This document shows, one piece after another, positions 25,636 through 32,288 of a stretch of 64,000 nucleotides of DNA. The notes under the pieces are model-generated. The model was not told the origin of the DNA and ran no database searches. It saw only the letters and a list, made by a program, of their open reading frames with translations. Position 1 is the first letter of the stretch. Each line of letters begins with the position of its first letter. Origin of the DNA: Sphingomonas sp. (GTDB lineage Bacteria; Pseudomonadota; Alphaproteobacteria; Sphingomonadales; Sphingomonadaceae); NCBI RefSeq assembly GCF_026460985.1, contig NZ_JAPKNM010000067.1, positions 62,001 to 126,000 on the forward strand. Reading direction: 5' to 3'. The translations under genes were made by a program, and so were the position numbers.

Positions 25636-26721
25636 CTATTTCAGATTGGCATCGAAGAAGCGGGCAATCGTCTCGAACGGGATCTTGTCCACTCGATCGT
25701 AGAGATCGACATGGTCGGCGTCCTTGATGATCATCAACTGCTTGGGCTTGCCAGCAGCCTTGTAGGCGTCCTCGGAGAAATAGCGCGAATGCGCATTCTC
25801 GCCGGCGATCAGCAGGATCGGCCGCGGGGCGATCTCCTCGATATAGGTGAGCAGCGGCATATTCATGAAGGACAGCGCGTTGGTCGCGGTCCATGACCCG
25901 TTCGAATTGGGCGAACGCTCGTGGAAGCCGCGGGGCGTGCGATAATAGTCGAAATACATCCGGGCGACCGGATCGGTGACGCCGTCCAGCGTCTCGGGCA
26001 GGATCCGCGGGCCCGGGGCCGGGGAGCCCCTCTCGGCGTCGGCCCAGCGCTGCCGGCTCATCTGCTCCAGCCGCTGCGCGCGCTCTTCAGCGCTGAGCTT
26101 GTCGTAATAGCCTCGCGCCATGACCCGCGACATGTCGTACATGCTGGTCGTCACGACCGCCTTGATGCGCTTGTCGACGGCCGCGGCGTTGAGGCCCATG
26201 CCGGCGAAGCCGCAGATTCCGACGATCCCGATCCGCTCGCGGTCGACGAAGGGCTGCAGGCCGAGATAGTCGACGGCCGCGCTGAAATCCTCGGTGTTGA
26301 TGTCGGGGGATGCGACGTTGCGGGGCTCGCCGCCGCTCTCGCCGGTGAAGGACGGATCGAACGCCAGCGCGACATAGCCGCGCTCGGCCATCGTCTGGGC
26401 GTAGAGGCCGGAGGACTGCTCCTTCACGGCTCCGAACGGACCCATGATGGCGAGCGCCGCGAGCGGCCGGCGGCCACGCTCCCTGGGCAGGTACAGGTCG
26501 CCCGCCAGCTCGATGCCGTAGCGGTTCCTGAAGACGACTTTGCGGTGATCGACCTTGTCGCTCTTCGGGAAGGTCTTGTCCCAAGCCTTGGTCAGGCGCA
26601 TTGCGTCGCTCCTTGCCGGGGGTGAAGTGATTTGCGCCTCGGACGGCAGGCCGCCGAATGTCGCCAGGGAGCCAGTCAAGGCGGCTCCGATGAACTGCTT
26701 GCGGGTGAGCAGGTTGCTCAT
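25636..26721 (-). CDS. Exported alpha/beta hydrolase with Cys nucleophile
   Basis: The protein has 361 residues. The N-terminus LTRKQFIGAALTGSLATFGG resembles a Tat signal with RK in place of RR. The core begins at VVFRNRYGIELAGDLYLP and has the nucleophile elbow GICGFAG with Cys at about 170, where most esterases carry Ser. Dienelactone hydrolase and YcjY-type proteins use Cys there. The acid and base are probably in PILLIAGENAHSRYF and DADHVDLYD. It may hydrolyse a lactone or thioester-like substrate. It is divergent from a LysR regulator at 26829, which may control it. The ATG at 26721 gives the full signal. Confidence 0.75.
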   Translation of the reverse strand: MSNLLTRKQFIGAALTGSLATFGGLPSEAQITSPPARSDAMRLTKAWDKTFPKSDKVDHRKVVFRNRYGIELAGDLYLPRERGRRPLAALAIMGPFGAVKEQSSGLYAQTMAERGYVALAFDPSFTGESGGEPRNVASPDINTEDFSAAVDYLGLQPFVDRERIGIVGICGFAGMGLNAAAVDKRIKAVVTTSMYDMSRVMARGYYDKLSAEERAQRLEQMSRQRWADAERGSPAPGPRILPETLDGVTDPVARMYFDYYRTPRGFHERSPNSNGSWTATNALSFMNMPLLTYIEEIAPRPILLIAGENAHSRYFSEDAYKAAGKPKQLMIIKDADHVDLYDRVDKIPFETIARFFDANLK

Positions 26722-26828
26722 AAGGGTCGCTCCGTCGCTTTCGGTATTTCGGTGTCGACGAGGTAGCAGCTGCCGTTATCGCGGATTAGGCGCTACAATG
26801 CGCATGAACCTGTAAGCAGGACTTCATA

Positions 26829-27722
26829 ATGACGCGCGCATCGCTGGCTGATCTCAACGCCTTTCTCGCAGTTGCGCGCGAACGAAGCTTCACGCGCGCC
26901 GCCGCGCAGCTCGGGGTTTCCCCCTCGGCCCTCAGCCAGGCGATGCGGGGCCTGGAGGAGCGGCTGGGGATGCGCCTGCTGACGCGAACGACCCGCAGCG
27001 TCGCTCCGACCGAGGCGGGCGAGCGGCTGATCGCCACGGTCGGCCCGCATCTGGAGGGAATCGAGACCGGACTCGCCGCGCTGTCCGCGCTTCGCGACAA
27101 GCCCGCCGGGACGATCCGCATTAGCTGCGTCGATCACGCGGCCGAGACGATCCTCTGGCCGGCGCTCGCAACCTTCCTTTCCGATTGCCCCGCCGTCCAG
27201 GTCGAGCTCGTCGTCGACAACATCTTGCGGGACATCGTCAGCGAGCGCTTCGACGCCGGCATCCGCATGGGCGAGCGGGTCGCGCGCGACATGGTTGCGG
27301 TACGGATCGGCCCCGATATCCGGATGGCCGCCGTCGCGACGCCGGAATATTTCGTCAGGCGCGGCAAGCCGAAGACGCCGCAGGATCTTGCCACGCACGA
27401 CTGCATCAACCTGCGAATGCCGACCTTGGGCGGCATCTACGCCTGGGAGTTCGAGAAGGGATCGCGCGAACTCGCGGTTCGGGTCGAGGGACAGCTGACG
27501 GTCAACGACATCGCCGTGATCCGGCAGGCCGCGCTGAACGGGGTCGGGATCGCCTTCATGCCCGACGACATCGCGCGGCCGCACGTCGATGCCGGCGAGC
27601 TGGTCCATGTGCTCGCCGACTGGACTCCGCCCTTTCCGGGCTACCATCTCTATTATCCGAGCCGGCGGCAGCACTCGCCGGCATTCGCTGCCTTCGTCGA
27701 GGCACTGAGGCATCGCGGGTGA
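26829..27722 (+). CDS. LysR-family transcriptional regulator
   Basis: The protein has 297 residues, normal for the family. The helix-turn-helix lies at about 16-60 (SFTRAAAQLGVSPSALSQAMRGLEERLG). The effector domain from about residue 90 has the usual two-lobed pattern (GTIRISCVDHAAETILWPAL, VAVRIGPDIRMAAVATPEYF, AALNGVGIAFMPDDIA). It belongs to the broad CrgA/DsdC-like branch often found divergent from a target enzyme gene. The 107-bp gap to the hydrolase contains ATGCGCAT at about 26797-26805, a small palindrome that could be part of its site. The inducer is unknown. Confidence 0.85.
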   Translation: MTRASLADLNAFLAVARERSFTRAAAQLGVSPSALSQAMRGLEERLGMRLLTRTTRSVAPTEAGERLIATVGPHLEGIETGLAALSALRDKPAGTIRISCVDHAAETILWPALATFLSDCPAVQVELVVDNILRDIVSERFDAGIRMGERVARDMVAVRIGPDIRMAAVATPEYFVRRGKPKTPQDLATHDCINLRMPTLGGIYAWEFEKGSRELAVRVEGQLTVNDIAVIRQAALNGVGIAFMPDDIARPHVDAGELVHVLADWTPPFPGYHLYYPSRRQHSPAFAAFVEALRHRG

Positions 27723-27727
27723 TCGCC

Positions 27728-27769
27728 GTCCGGGTACGGATTAGGGCGAAGCGCCCCGCTCTACCGGAC
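27728..27769. terminator. Nested hairpin between convergent lysR and copB
   Basis: An outer pair GTCCGGGTA/TACCGGAC with one bulge encloses an inner GGGCG-aag-CGCCC stem. The whole lies between the LysR stop (27722) and the copB stop (27771), so it probably ends both transcripts. Confidence 0.45.
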
Positions 27770-27770
27770 C

Positions 27771-28655
27771 TCAGAACCAGGCGCGCACGCCGAGGACGAA
27801 GCTCGTCCCCCCGGTGCCCTCGCCACGTTCCCGCGCGAAATCGGCGGTGCGGCCGAAGCGGCGCTCCCAGGAGACGCCGAGATAGGGCGCGAACTCGCGG
27901 ACGCGCTCGTAGCGCAGCCGCAGCCCGAGCTCGGCGCTCGAAAGCCCGGCACCGACGCGGTTCGCCGGCATGTCCTGCGCGGCGAGATTGAGCTCGCCGC
28001 GCGGCTGGAGGACGAGATTTTGGGTGATGCGTTGGTCGTGGCTTGCTTCGGCGCGGGCGAGGAGATCGCCCTTGTCGGAGAGGAACAAGGTACCGCCGAT
28101 GTTGAACCACCAGGGCGCGAGGCCTTCCACGCCCAGCACCGCGAAAGTCCGCCGCGGACCCGGCCCGATATCCTGGCGGACGCCCGCCTGCAGGTTCCAA
28201 TAGGGATCCATTGCCCTGCCGTAGAGAATCTGTACCTCGGCGCTCTCGACCCCCTCGCCGAACCGCCCCTCGCCCTCGGACTTGAGCCAGAAGCGATTGA
28301 TGTCGCCGCCGATCCAGGCCTCGCCTTCCCAGCGATAACCTTCGTTGCCCGACTGCATGCGCAGTTCGGCCAGGTCGAGCATCACCTGGCTGAAGGTGCC
28401 GCCGCCATGCTCGCGGCGCATGCCGCGCTCGGCCTCGGCCATCGCCTCGGCGCCCCAATAGGCATCGGCGGCGCGACCCGGCTCGGGCGCGGGCGCGGTC
28501 GCGTTGCCCGGCGGCAGATCGGTGCCGCCCTGCCCGACGGGCGCGGGCGGCGCCTGCGTTCCCGGCATGTCGTGGCCCGAATGATCCTGTGCCACAGCGG
28601 GCTGGGCGAATGCGAGCGCGAACGGCGCGAGCCCAAGGAGGAGCCGCAGCTTCAT
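27771..28655 (-). CDS. copB: Copper resistance outer-membrane protein CopB
   Basis: The protein has 294 residues. The ATG at 28655 overlaps the copA stop (ATGA) and begins a good signal peptide (MKLRLLLGLAPFALAFAQ), so the longer open frame is rejected. A short His/Met segment follows (DHSGHDMPG), poorer in Met than in Pseudomonas CopB. The barrel contains VMLDLAELRMQSGNEGYRWEGEAWIGGD in parts, VQILYGRAMDPYWNLQAGVRQD, and ends FVLGVRAWF. CopB sits in the outer membrane and works with CopA in copper sequestration or export. It is the second gene of copAB. Confidence 0.92.
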   Translation of the reverse strand: MKLRLLLGLAPFALAFAQPAVAQDHSGHDMPGTQAPPAPVGQGGTDLPPGNATAPAPEPGRAADAYWGAEAMAEAERGMRREHGGGTFSQVMLDLAELRMQSGNEGYRWEGEAWIGGDINRFWLKSEGEGRFGEGVESAEVQILYGRAMDPYWNLQAGVRQDIGPGPRRTFAVLGVEGLAPWWFNIGGTLFLSDKGDLLARAEASHDQRITQNLVLQPRGELNLAAQDMPANRVGAGLSSAELGLRLRYERVREFAPYLGVSWERRFGRTADFARERGEGTGGTSFVLGVRAWF

Positions 28656-30475
28656 GCCGCGTCTCCCCCGAGCGGACGGACCTGCACGGTCTGCATCATG
28701 CCCGCATGCATGTGATAGAGGAGGTGGCAGTGAAACGCCCAGTCGCCGGCTTCGGCGGTCACGTCCCAGCTGACCTTGCCGCCGGGCAGGACATTGACCG
28801 TGTGCTTGCGCGGGGCGTGATCGCCATGGCCGGTGACCAGCTCGAAGAAATGGCCGTGGAGATGGATCGGATGCGACATCATGGTGTCGTTGACCAGGGT
28901 CACGCGCACGCGCTCGCCCGCCTCGAACGGGATCGGCGCCTTCACCTCCGAGAATTTCACGCCGTCGAACGCCCACATGAAGCGCTCCATGTTGCCGGTC
29001 AGGTGGATCTCGATCTCGCGGCCCGGCGCGCGGACATCGGGATTGCGCTCCAGCGCCACGAGATCACGATAGGTGAGCACCTGGTGCCCGACATCCTCGA
29101 GCCCCTGGCCGGGATCGCCGGTGCGATCGACCGGCATCGGCGCGATCGTCTGGACGCCCGGGCCCATCCTGACCTGCGGCGCATTGGCCGGATCGCGCAT
29201 CCGCATCCCCGCCATCGAATGGCCGCCATGATCCTGGCCCGAGGCCGGTGCCGCACCATGATCCATTCCGGGCATGGCGGCCGATCCCGTCGCGCCATGG
29301 TCCATGCCCGGCATGCCCTCCATGCCTCCGGCGTCGGCGGCGCCGTGATCCATGCCCGACATGCCGCCCATGCCCATGTCCTTCATCGTCGCGATCGGCC
29401 GCCTGCGGAGCGGCGGGACCTCGGCGGCCATTCCCGCGCGCGGCGCCAGCGTCGCCCGGCCCATGCCCGAGCGGTCGACCGCTTCGGCGACGAGCGTGTA
29501 GGCGCGGTCCTCGGGCGTAACCACCACGTCGTAGGTCTCGGCGACGGTGATCTGAAACTCGTCCGTCTCGACCGGGCGGACGTTCTGGCCGTCGGCCTGG
29601 ACGATTGTGAACCGGAGCCCCGGGATGCGGACGTTGAAGATCGTCATCGCCGAGGCGTTGATGATCCGCAGCCGCACGCGCTCGCCGGGCCGGAACAGCG
29701 CGGTCCAATTGTCCTTCGGGCCATGGCCGTTGACGAGATAGGTATAGGTCGCGCCGGTCACGTCGGAGATGTCGGTCGGGTCCATCCGCATCCGGCCCCA
29801 TTCGAGGCGCTCCCGGAGCGGCAGGTCCTCGCCGCGCGCCAGACCCGCCAGGGTCTGCTTCTGCCGGTTGAAATAGCCCGGCTGCAGCTTGAGCTTGCGG
29901 AAGAGGACGTGCGGGTGGAGCGGGCTGTGGTCCGAGAGCACGACGACGTGCTGGCGGTCGAACGCCACCGGATCGGGATCCTTCGGCTCGATCAGGATCG
30001 GCCCGTAATGGCCGAGCTGCTCCTGCAGCCCCGAATGGCTGTGATACCAATAGGTGCCCGACTGGACGATCGGGAACTCGTAGGTGAAGGTCGAGCGCGG
30101 CTTGATCCCGGGAAAGGAGATACCGGGGACGCCGTCCATCTGGAACGGCAGGATCAGCCCGTGCCAATGGATCGAGCTGTCCTCGTCGAGCGCGTTCTCG
30201 ACGTGCAGCCGGACCCTCTGGCCCTCGCGCAGCCGGATGAGCGGCCCGGGGATCGTGCCGTTGATGCCGATCGCATGGCTTTCGCGGCCGTCGACGGTCA
30301 TCATCCGATGCGCGATGCGCAGCCGGATGTCCTCGCCCGCCACTTCGGGGAGCGGCGTCGTAATGCCACCCGCATTGGTCTGCGCCCAGGCCGGTAGCCA
30401 GGCGGCGAGCGCCATTCCCCCTCCGCCCATCGCCGCGCCGCGCAACAGCTCCCGGCGCCCCATCCTGCTCGTCAT
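28652..30475 (-). CDS. copA: Copper resistance multicopper oxidase CopA
   Basis: The protein has 607 residues. A Tat signal (GRRELLRGAAMGGGG) sends the folded enzyme to the periplasm. The four copper-ligand blocks are complete: HWHG at 103-106, WYHSHSG at about 143-149, HPIHLHGHFF at about 535 and HCHLLYHMHAGMM at about 582-594. A Met/His-rich insert at about 355-415 (repeats of GMDHGA and GMSGMDHG) stores or senses copper. It oxidises Cu(I) or binds copper in the periplasm. An ATG four codons in is a possible start. A GGAGGAA site precedes 30475, and a CueR-type promoter lies about 95-125 bp upstream. Confidence 0.95.
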   Translation of the reverse strand: MTSRMGRRELLRGAAMGGGGMALAAWLPAWAQTNAGGITTPLPEVAGEDIRLRIAHRMMTVDGRESHAIGINGTIPGPLIRLREGQRVRLHVENALDEDSSIHWHGLILPFQMDGVPGISFPGIKPRSTFTYEFPIVQSGTYWYHSHSGLQEQLGHYGPILIEPKDPDPVAFDRQHVVVLSDHSPLHPHVLFRKLKLQPGYFNRQKQTLAGLARGEDLPLRERLEWGRMRMDPTDISDVTGATYTYLVNGHGPKDNWTALFRPGERVRLRIINASAMTIFNVRIPGLRFTIVQADGQNVRPVETDEFQITVAETYDVVVTPEDRAYTLVAEAVDRSGMGRATLAPRAGMAAEVPPLRRRPIATMKDMGMGGMSGMDHGAADAGGMEGMPGMDHGATGSAAMPGMDHGAAPASGQDHGGHSMAGMRMRDPANAPQVRMGPGVQTIAPMPVDRTGDPGQGLEDVGHQVLTYRDLVALERNPDVRAPGREIEIHLTGNMERFMWAFDGVKFSEVKAPIPFEAGERVRVTLVNDTMMSHPIHLHGHFFELVTGHGDHAPRKHTVNVLPGGKVSWDVTAEAGDWAFHCHLLYHMHAGMMQTVQVRPLGGDAA

Positions 30476-30508
30476 CTCGTTCCTCCGCGCGGGTTCGCGC
30501 TCCCTAAT

Positions 30509-30516
30509 GGTTACGC
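30509..30516 (-). promoter_or_regulatory. Possible ECF-sigma -35 element upstream of copA
   Basis: On the minus strand GCGTAACC occurs 33 bases before the copA ATG. The same eight bases occur before the first gene of the sigma operon at 31904-31911. Shared short words upstream of a sigma operon and its neighbour are what an autoregulated ECF factor would show, but the -10 regions are not clearly alike. Confidence 0.3.
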
Positions 30517-30567
30517 GGCAGGGACCGTCATCCCTCCCGCGCGGCCCGCTTTCGCCGGCATGGCATG

Positions 30568-30598
30568 GAGATAGGATTTGACATCATGTCAGGGTCAA
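30568..30598 (-). promoter_or_regulatory. CueR-type promoter of copAB
   Basis: On the minus strand TTGACC (30598-30593), a 19-bp spacer and TATCTC (30573-30568) form the stretched promoter used by MerR-family activators. The spacer holds the perfect 13-bp palindrome TGACATGATGTCA. The same palindrome, -35 and 19-bp spacing occur before the copper ATPase gene, which is co-transcribed with a CueR-like gene. Confidence 0.75.
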
Positions 30599-30611
30599 GC
30601 GCCGGTCTGCC

Positions 30612-31178
30612 TCACCGACCGAGCTGCTCGGCGAGGCGCAGGCGCGCGCGGCGGAGGCGAGTCTCGATCGCCTTCTCGCTGACGCCGAGCGCCGCCGCGC
30701 TCTCGGCCTGCGACAGCCCCTCGATCGTGCGGAGCACCAGCACCTCCCGCAGCGAGGCCGGGAGCGCGGCGATCGCCTGCGCGGCGCGCGCGAGCGCCTC
30801 GCGATCCTCGGCCTCGACATCGAGGCCCGGCCGGTCCTCGACCACGCGCTCCGCGGCATCGTCGAGGGGGCGTGCGAAGGCGAACAATCGCCGCACCGCG
30901 CGGCGCCGGGCCCAGTCGCGGCACTTGTTGAGCGCGATGACGGTGAGCCAGGCGCGCATCGGCCGGGCCGCATCGTAGCGCCGGAGCGCGGCATGCGCCG
31001 ACACGAAGGTCTCCTGGACGAGATCGAGCGCTTCCTCCGGATCGCCGATGCTCGCCGCGACGATCCGGTAGACGGCGTCGCGATGGCGCGCGAGGATCGC
31101 GGCGAAGGCGGCGGTGCGACCAGCCAGGCTGAGCGCGGCGAGCTCGCCGTCGGAAAGGCCGGCGAGATCGAGAGTCAC
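30612..31178 (-). CDS. ECF RNA polymerase sigma factor, CnrH-like
   Basis: The protein has 188 residues. Region 2 spans about 25-95 (FAAILARHRDAVYRIV, EALDLVQETFVSAHAAL, MRAWLTVIALNKCRDWARRR) and region 4 about 130-185 (ALPASLREVLVLRTIEGLSQ, then AAALGVSEKAIETRLRRAR). Its ATG overlaps the stop of the CnrX-like sensor (ATGA), and that gene in turn overlaps the small CnrY-like membrane protein. The order Y-X-H equals that of the Cupriavidus cnr locus. It should be held at the membrane until the sensor binds metal. Its targets may be its own operon and copAB. Confidence 0.85.
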   Translation of the reverse strand: MTLDLAGLSDGELAALSLAGRTAAFAAILARHRDAVYRIVAASIGDPEEALDLVQETFVSAHAALRRYDAARPMRAWLTVIALNKCRDWARRRAVRRLFAFARPLDDAAERVVEDRPGLDVEAEDREALARAAQAIAALPASLREVLVLRTIEGLSQAESAAALGVSEKAIETRLRRARLRLAEQLGR

Positions 31179-31612
31179 CGGGCCTCGGCGGTCAGCGCCT
31201 TCACCACCGCCTGGTCGAACCTGGCCGCCTGATCGGGCCGGAGGATCGCGCGCATCGCGAAGACGTGCGCGAGCGTCTCCTTCTGGAGCGCGCCCATCGC
31301 GACATGGATGCGATCGACCGCATCGCGCACGCGCGGACCCGCCGAATGCTCGGCCTCGATCGCCGCGGCGAGTCGGGCGTTATCGGCGCGCAGCTCCATC
31401 TCGAGCGCGCGCTTGCGCAGTGCGAACTGCCGCTCGAGCGCATCGAGCTTCGCCTGCTGCGCCGCGTCGAGATCGAGCCCGTCATGGAGCAGCGCGTGCA
31501 GCTCCGAACCGGGCTGCCGGAGCGCCGGCACGAACCAGCGGGCCGCGAGCACGCCGGCGACCGCGGCGGCGAAGGCGATGAGCGCGACGAGGAGGAGGCG
31601 GCCGGGGCGCAT
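31175..31612 (-). CDS. cnrX: CnrX-like membrane-anchored periplasmic metal sensor
   Basis: The protein has 145 residues: one N-terminal membrane helix (about 5-24) and a helical-hairpin periplasmic domain. The five residues that bind Ni/Co in Cupriavidus CnrX (His42, His46, Glu63, His119, Met123, from memory of the published structures) are matched by His39, His43, Glu60, His116 and Met120, all shifted by exactly three. The start at 31612 overlaps the CnrY-like stop (ATGA). The longer open frame upstream is not used. The protein would relay metal binding to the anti-sigma factor. The site suggests nickel or cobalt, although the genes around it are for copper. Confidence 0.85.
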   Translation of the reverse strand: MRPGRLLLVALIAFAAAVAGVLAARWFVPALRQPGSELHALLHDGLDLDAAQQAKLDALERQFALRKRALEMELRADNARLAAAIEAEHSAGPRVRDAVDRIHVAMGALQKETLAHVFAMRAILRPDQAARFDQAVVKALTAEAR

Positions 31613-31878
31613 CAGCCGCCCAGCAATGTGGAAGGCGCCAGCGACCAGCCGGCGTCGAACACCAGCGGCTGGGCATGCGTCGGCTGGGTCAGCCCGCCCG
31701 CGAAGCCGATGCCGACCGCGACGACCACCGCGAGCGCACTCGTCAGCAGGAACGCATCGCGGCGCGGCGCCGGCGGCGCGGCCACGCGATCGAGCACCGA
31801 CGCCGACACGGCATCGAGCCCCGGATGCGGCGCCCGGGCGGAGAGCCGCCCGAGCAATTGGTCCAAATCGTCCGTCAT
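31612..31878 (-). CDS. Small CnrY-like membrane anti-sigma factor
   Basis: The protein has 88 residues, near the 95 of CnrY. The N-terminal 35 residues (MTDDLDQLLGRLSARAP) are cytoplasmic and could wrap the sigma factor. One membrane helix follows (about 42-63, AFLLTSALAVVVAVGIGFAGG) and a short periplasmic tail ends LAPSTLLGG. It is the first gene of the YXH-like operon and overlaps the sensor gene by four bases. Sequence similarity to CnrY itself is weak, so the assignment rests on size, topology and gene order. Confidence 0.7.
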   Translation of the reverse strand: MTDDLDQLLGRLSARAPHPGLDAVSASVLDRVAAPPAPRRDAFLLTSALAVVVAVGIGFAGGLTQPTHAQPLVFDAGWSLAPSTLLGG

Positions 31879-31903
31879 GATCCGCCTCGTCCCCGATCAC
31901 ATA

Positions 31904-31911
31904 GGTTACGC
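31904..31911 (-). promoter_or_regulatory. Possible ECF-sigma -35 element before the sigma operon
   Basis: GCGTAACC on the minus strand ends 26 bases before the first ATG (31878), which would give a nearly leaderless transcript. It matches the element before copA exactly over eight bases. The 410-bp gap 31879-32288 also holds repeat copy 2 and the ATPase promoter; no gene is seen in it. Confidence 0.3.
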
Positions 31912-32011
31912 ACCGGCGCGCGCCGTCCCTCATGCGATCCGCAGCACCGGATCATGCCGCGCCGTGCCTGCGCATGCCAGCCTTGGGTTCGTATCGATAT
32001 TCAGGTCCCTA

Positions 32012-32152
32012 AATCCTCCCCCGCCAGGGGGAGGTGGCGCCGAAGGCGTCGGAGGGGGAGGTAGGCAGTGCACTCTCCAAGTGAGCACAGTGATTCCGCC
32101 CCCTCCGTCACGCTGCGCGTGCCACCTCCCCCTGGCGGGGGAGGATTGAAAG
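32012..32152. repeat. Palindromic repeat family, copy 2
   Basis: This 141-bp copy is close to copies 1 and 3, differing mainly in the central 35 bases. Terminal 25-bp inverted repeats are perfect. Further out, TTCGTATCGATATTCAGG (31989-32006) faces CCTGATTGTCGATACGA (32162-32178), which extends the symmetrical unit to about 190 bp. Unlike copies 1 and 3 it lies between divergent genes and so upstream of both the sigma operon and the copper ATPase. Confidence 0.9.
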
Positions 32153-32236
32153 GCCTCGCCCCTGATTGTCGATACGACCCAGCGCGCCGAGGGCTCGACC
32201 GCCGCCGTGCGTAATCGAGAGTGACGGACAGGCCCC

Positions 32237-32267
32237 TTGACCCTGACATGATGTCAATCCCTAGATG
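32237..32267 (+). promoter_or_regulatory. CueR-type promoter of the copper ATPase operon
   Basis: TTGACC (32237-32242), a 19-bp spacer (32243-32261) and TAGATG (32262-32267) form a MerR-type promoter. The spacer carries the palindrome TGACATGATGTCA, which is also in the copAB promoter. The ATPase ATG at 32289 follows with GGAGGA seven bases upstream of it. The regulator gene at 34666 is in the same transcript, so it would autoregulate. Confidence 0.78.
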
Positions 32268-32288
32268 GCCGGGCATCGGAGGAACGCA

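Noticed and set aside
31175..31933. Longer 252-residue frame for the CnrX-like sensor
   Set aside because: It would overlap the cnrY-like gene fully; the ATG at 31612 gives the proper membrane anchor and an ATGA junction.
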